In this document: piece after piece, positions 63,778 through 64,000 of the stretch
How the letters are laid out: each line of letters opens with the position of its first letter
Position numbering within the stretch: position 1 is the first letter of the stretch
NCBI RefSeq assembly: GCF_030551255.1
Contig: NZ_CP130630.1
Location: forward strand, 9,423,001 to 9,487,000
From: Streptomyces sp. NL15-2K
GTDB lineage: Bacteria; Actinomycetota; Actinomycetes; Streptomycetales; Streptomycetaceae
Direction: 5' to 3'
Length of the DNA stretch: 64,000 nucleotides
Program-made: the position numbers and the translations under genes
Notes under the pieces: model-generated
What the model saw: only the letters and a program-made list of their open reading frames with translations
Told to the model about the DNA's origin: nothing
The model's database searches: none

Positions 63778-64000
63778 CCGCGCACCTCATCCGGAACGGG
63801 TCCGAGCGGCCGGGTTCTCCGTCGCCGGGGCGGCGGAGAACCTCCACCCCGCCGGGCGGGCGTCAAGGTCGGCATTGAGATCTTCCGGCTTGCGATGAGC
63901 GAACTCGGCCTGACCGCCAAGGAGTGCTTGCAACCACTACAGCGTAAAGGACGTCCAGATTTTGCCGATGTCGGTGGGCTTGACGGGCTTCGGGGACGCG
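63778..64000. other. Right edge, no complete gene
   Basis: A short frame (VGIEIFRLAMSELGLTAKEC, about 63866-63930) resembles the middle of a HAD-type hydrolase but is too short to call. Nothing else is recognised. Confidence 0.4.

Noticed and set aside
1..64000. tRNA or rRNA genes, for example as the integration target
   Set aside because: No cloverleaf with a T-loop GTTC-A context or rRNA core sequence was recognised by eye; the putative element uses the hipA-like gene instead.

Overview
The window is high-GC actinobacterial DNA, almost certainly a Streptomyces chromosome and probably an arm or arm/core boundary. The evidence is the lineage-typical gene set (an SsgA-like sporulation protein, a WhiB protein, a SARP/AfsR regulator, three LuxR-family LAL regulators and an RNase Sa-type ribonuclease), GTG/TTG starts, tightly overlapping operons, and repeats that resemble common Streptomyces intergenic elements. 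No rRNA, tRNA or CRISPR array was seen.

Region 1 (1-15 kb) is a small nonribosomal peptide (NRPS) locus. Eight minus-strand genes run from about 14.6 to 2.5 kb, nearly all overlapping or separated by a few bases: a T-C-A-MT-T synthetase with a collapsed N-terminal adenylation domain, an AsnO/VioC-type 2-oxoglutarate oxygenase, a type II thioesterase, an MFS exporter, a stand-alone thioesterase-fold protein with a Cys nucleophile, a free-standing A-T protein whose specificity code resembles Asn, a TauD/SyrP-type oxygenase and an MbtH protein. A convergent LAL regulator with an in-frame TTA codon lies at the left edge. Together they suggest a short, hydroxylated, N-methylated peptide; no product could be assigned.

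Region 2 (15-21 kb) holds a DHFR-fold reductase, an ABC exporter, and a divergent P1B-4 metal ATPase / SmtB-ArsR repressor pair with a recognisable operator between them.

Region 3 (21.0-35.2 kb) is bounded by two direct copies of a 107-bp sequence, the 5' end of a HipA-like kinase gene. Short CTCCCCAG motifs occur at both ends, and an integrase C-terminus points at the right copy. I read it as a degenerate integrated element or repeatedly hit island. It carries intact plsC-like, pstSCAB, GDT1-type, DHA2 MFS and SARP genes, plus remnants of a P450, two integrases, SpoIIE, molybdoenzyme, LysR, an NRPS C domain and a transposase.

Region 4 (35-43 kb) is ordinary chromosome: a hipA-like/Rdx pair, malate synthase, a MocA-like nucleotidyltransferase, and the allantoin genes (IclR regulator, allantoinase, allantoicase). 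A shared TTCC-N5-GT-GGAA motif lies upstream of both aceB and allB, linking glyoxylate production and use.

Region 5 (43-64 kb) is accessory: SDR, DHFR-fold protein, RNase Sa homologue, tandem HSL-type hydrolases (one with Cys replacing the nucleophilic Ser) beside a LAL regulator, another hydrolase, an ECF sigma factor with a SnoaL-like tail, a 215-bp MITE, an SsgA-like gene, a second hydrolase/LAL pair, WhiB, TetR, and a prephenate dehydratase with an unusual ACT motif. Several genes here are truncated or frameshifted.
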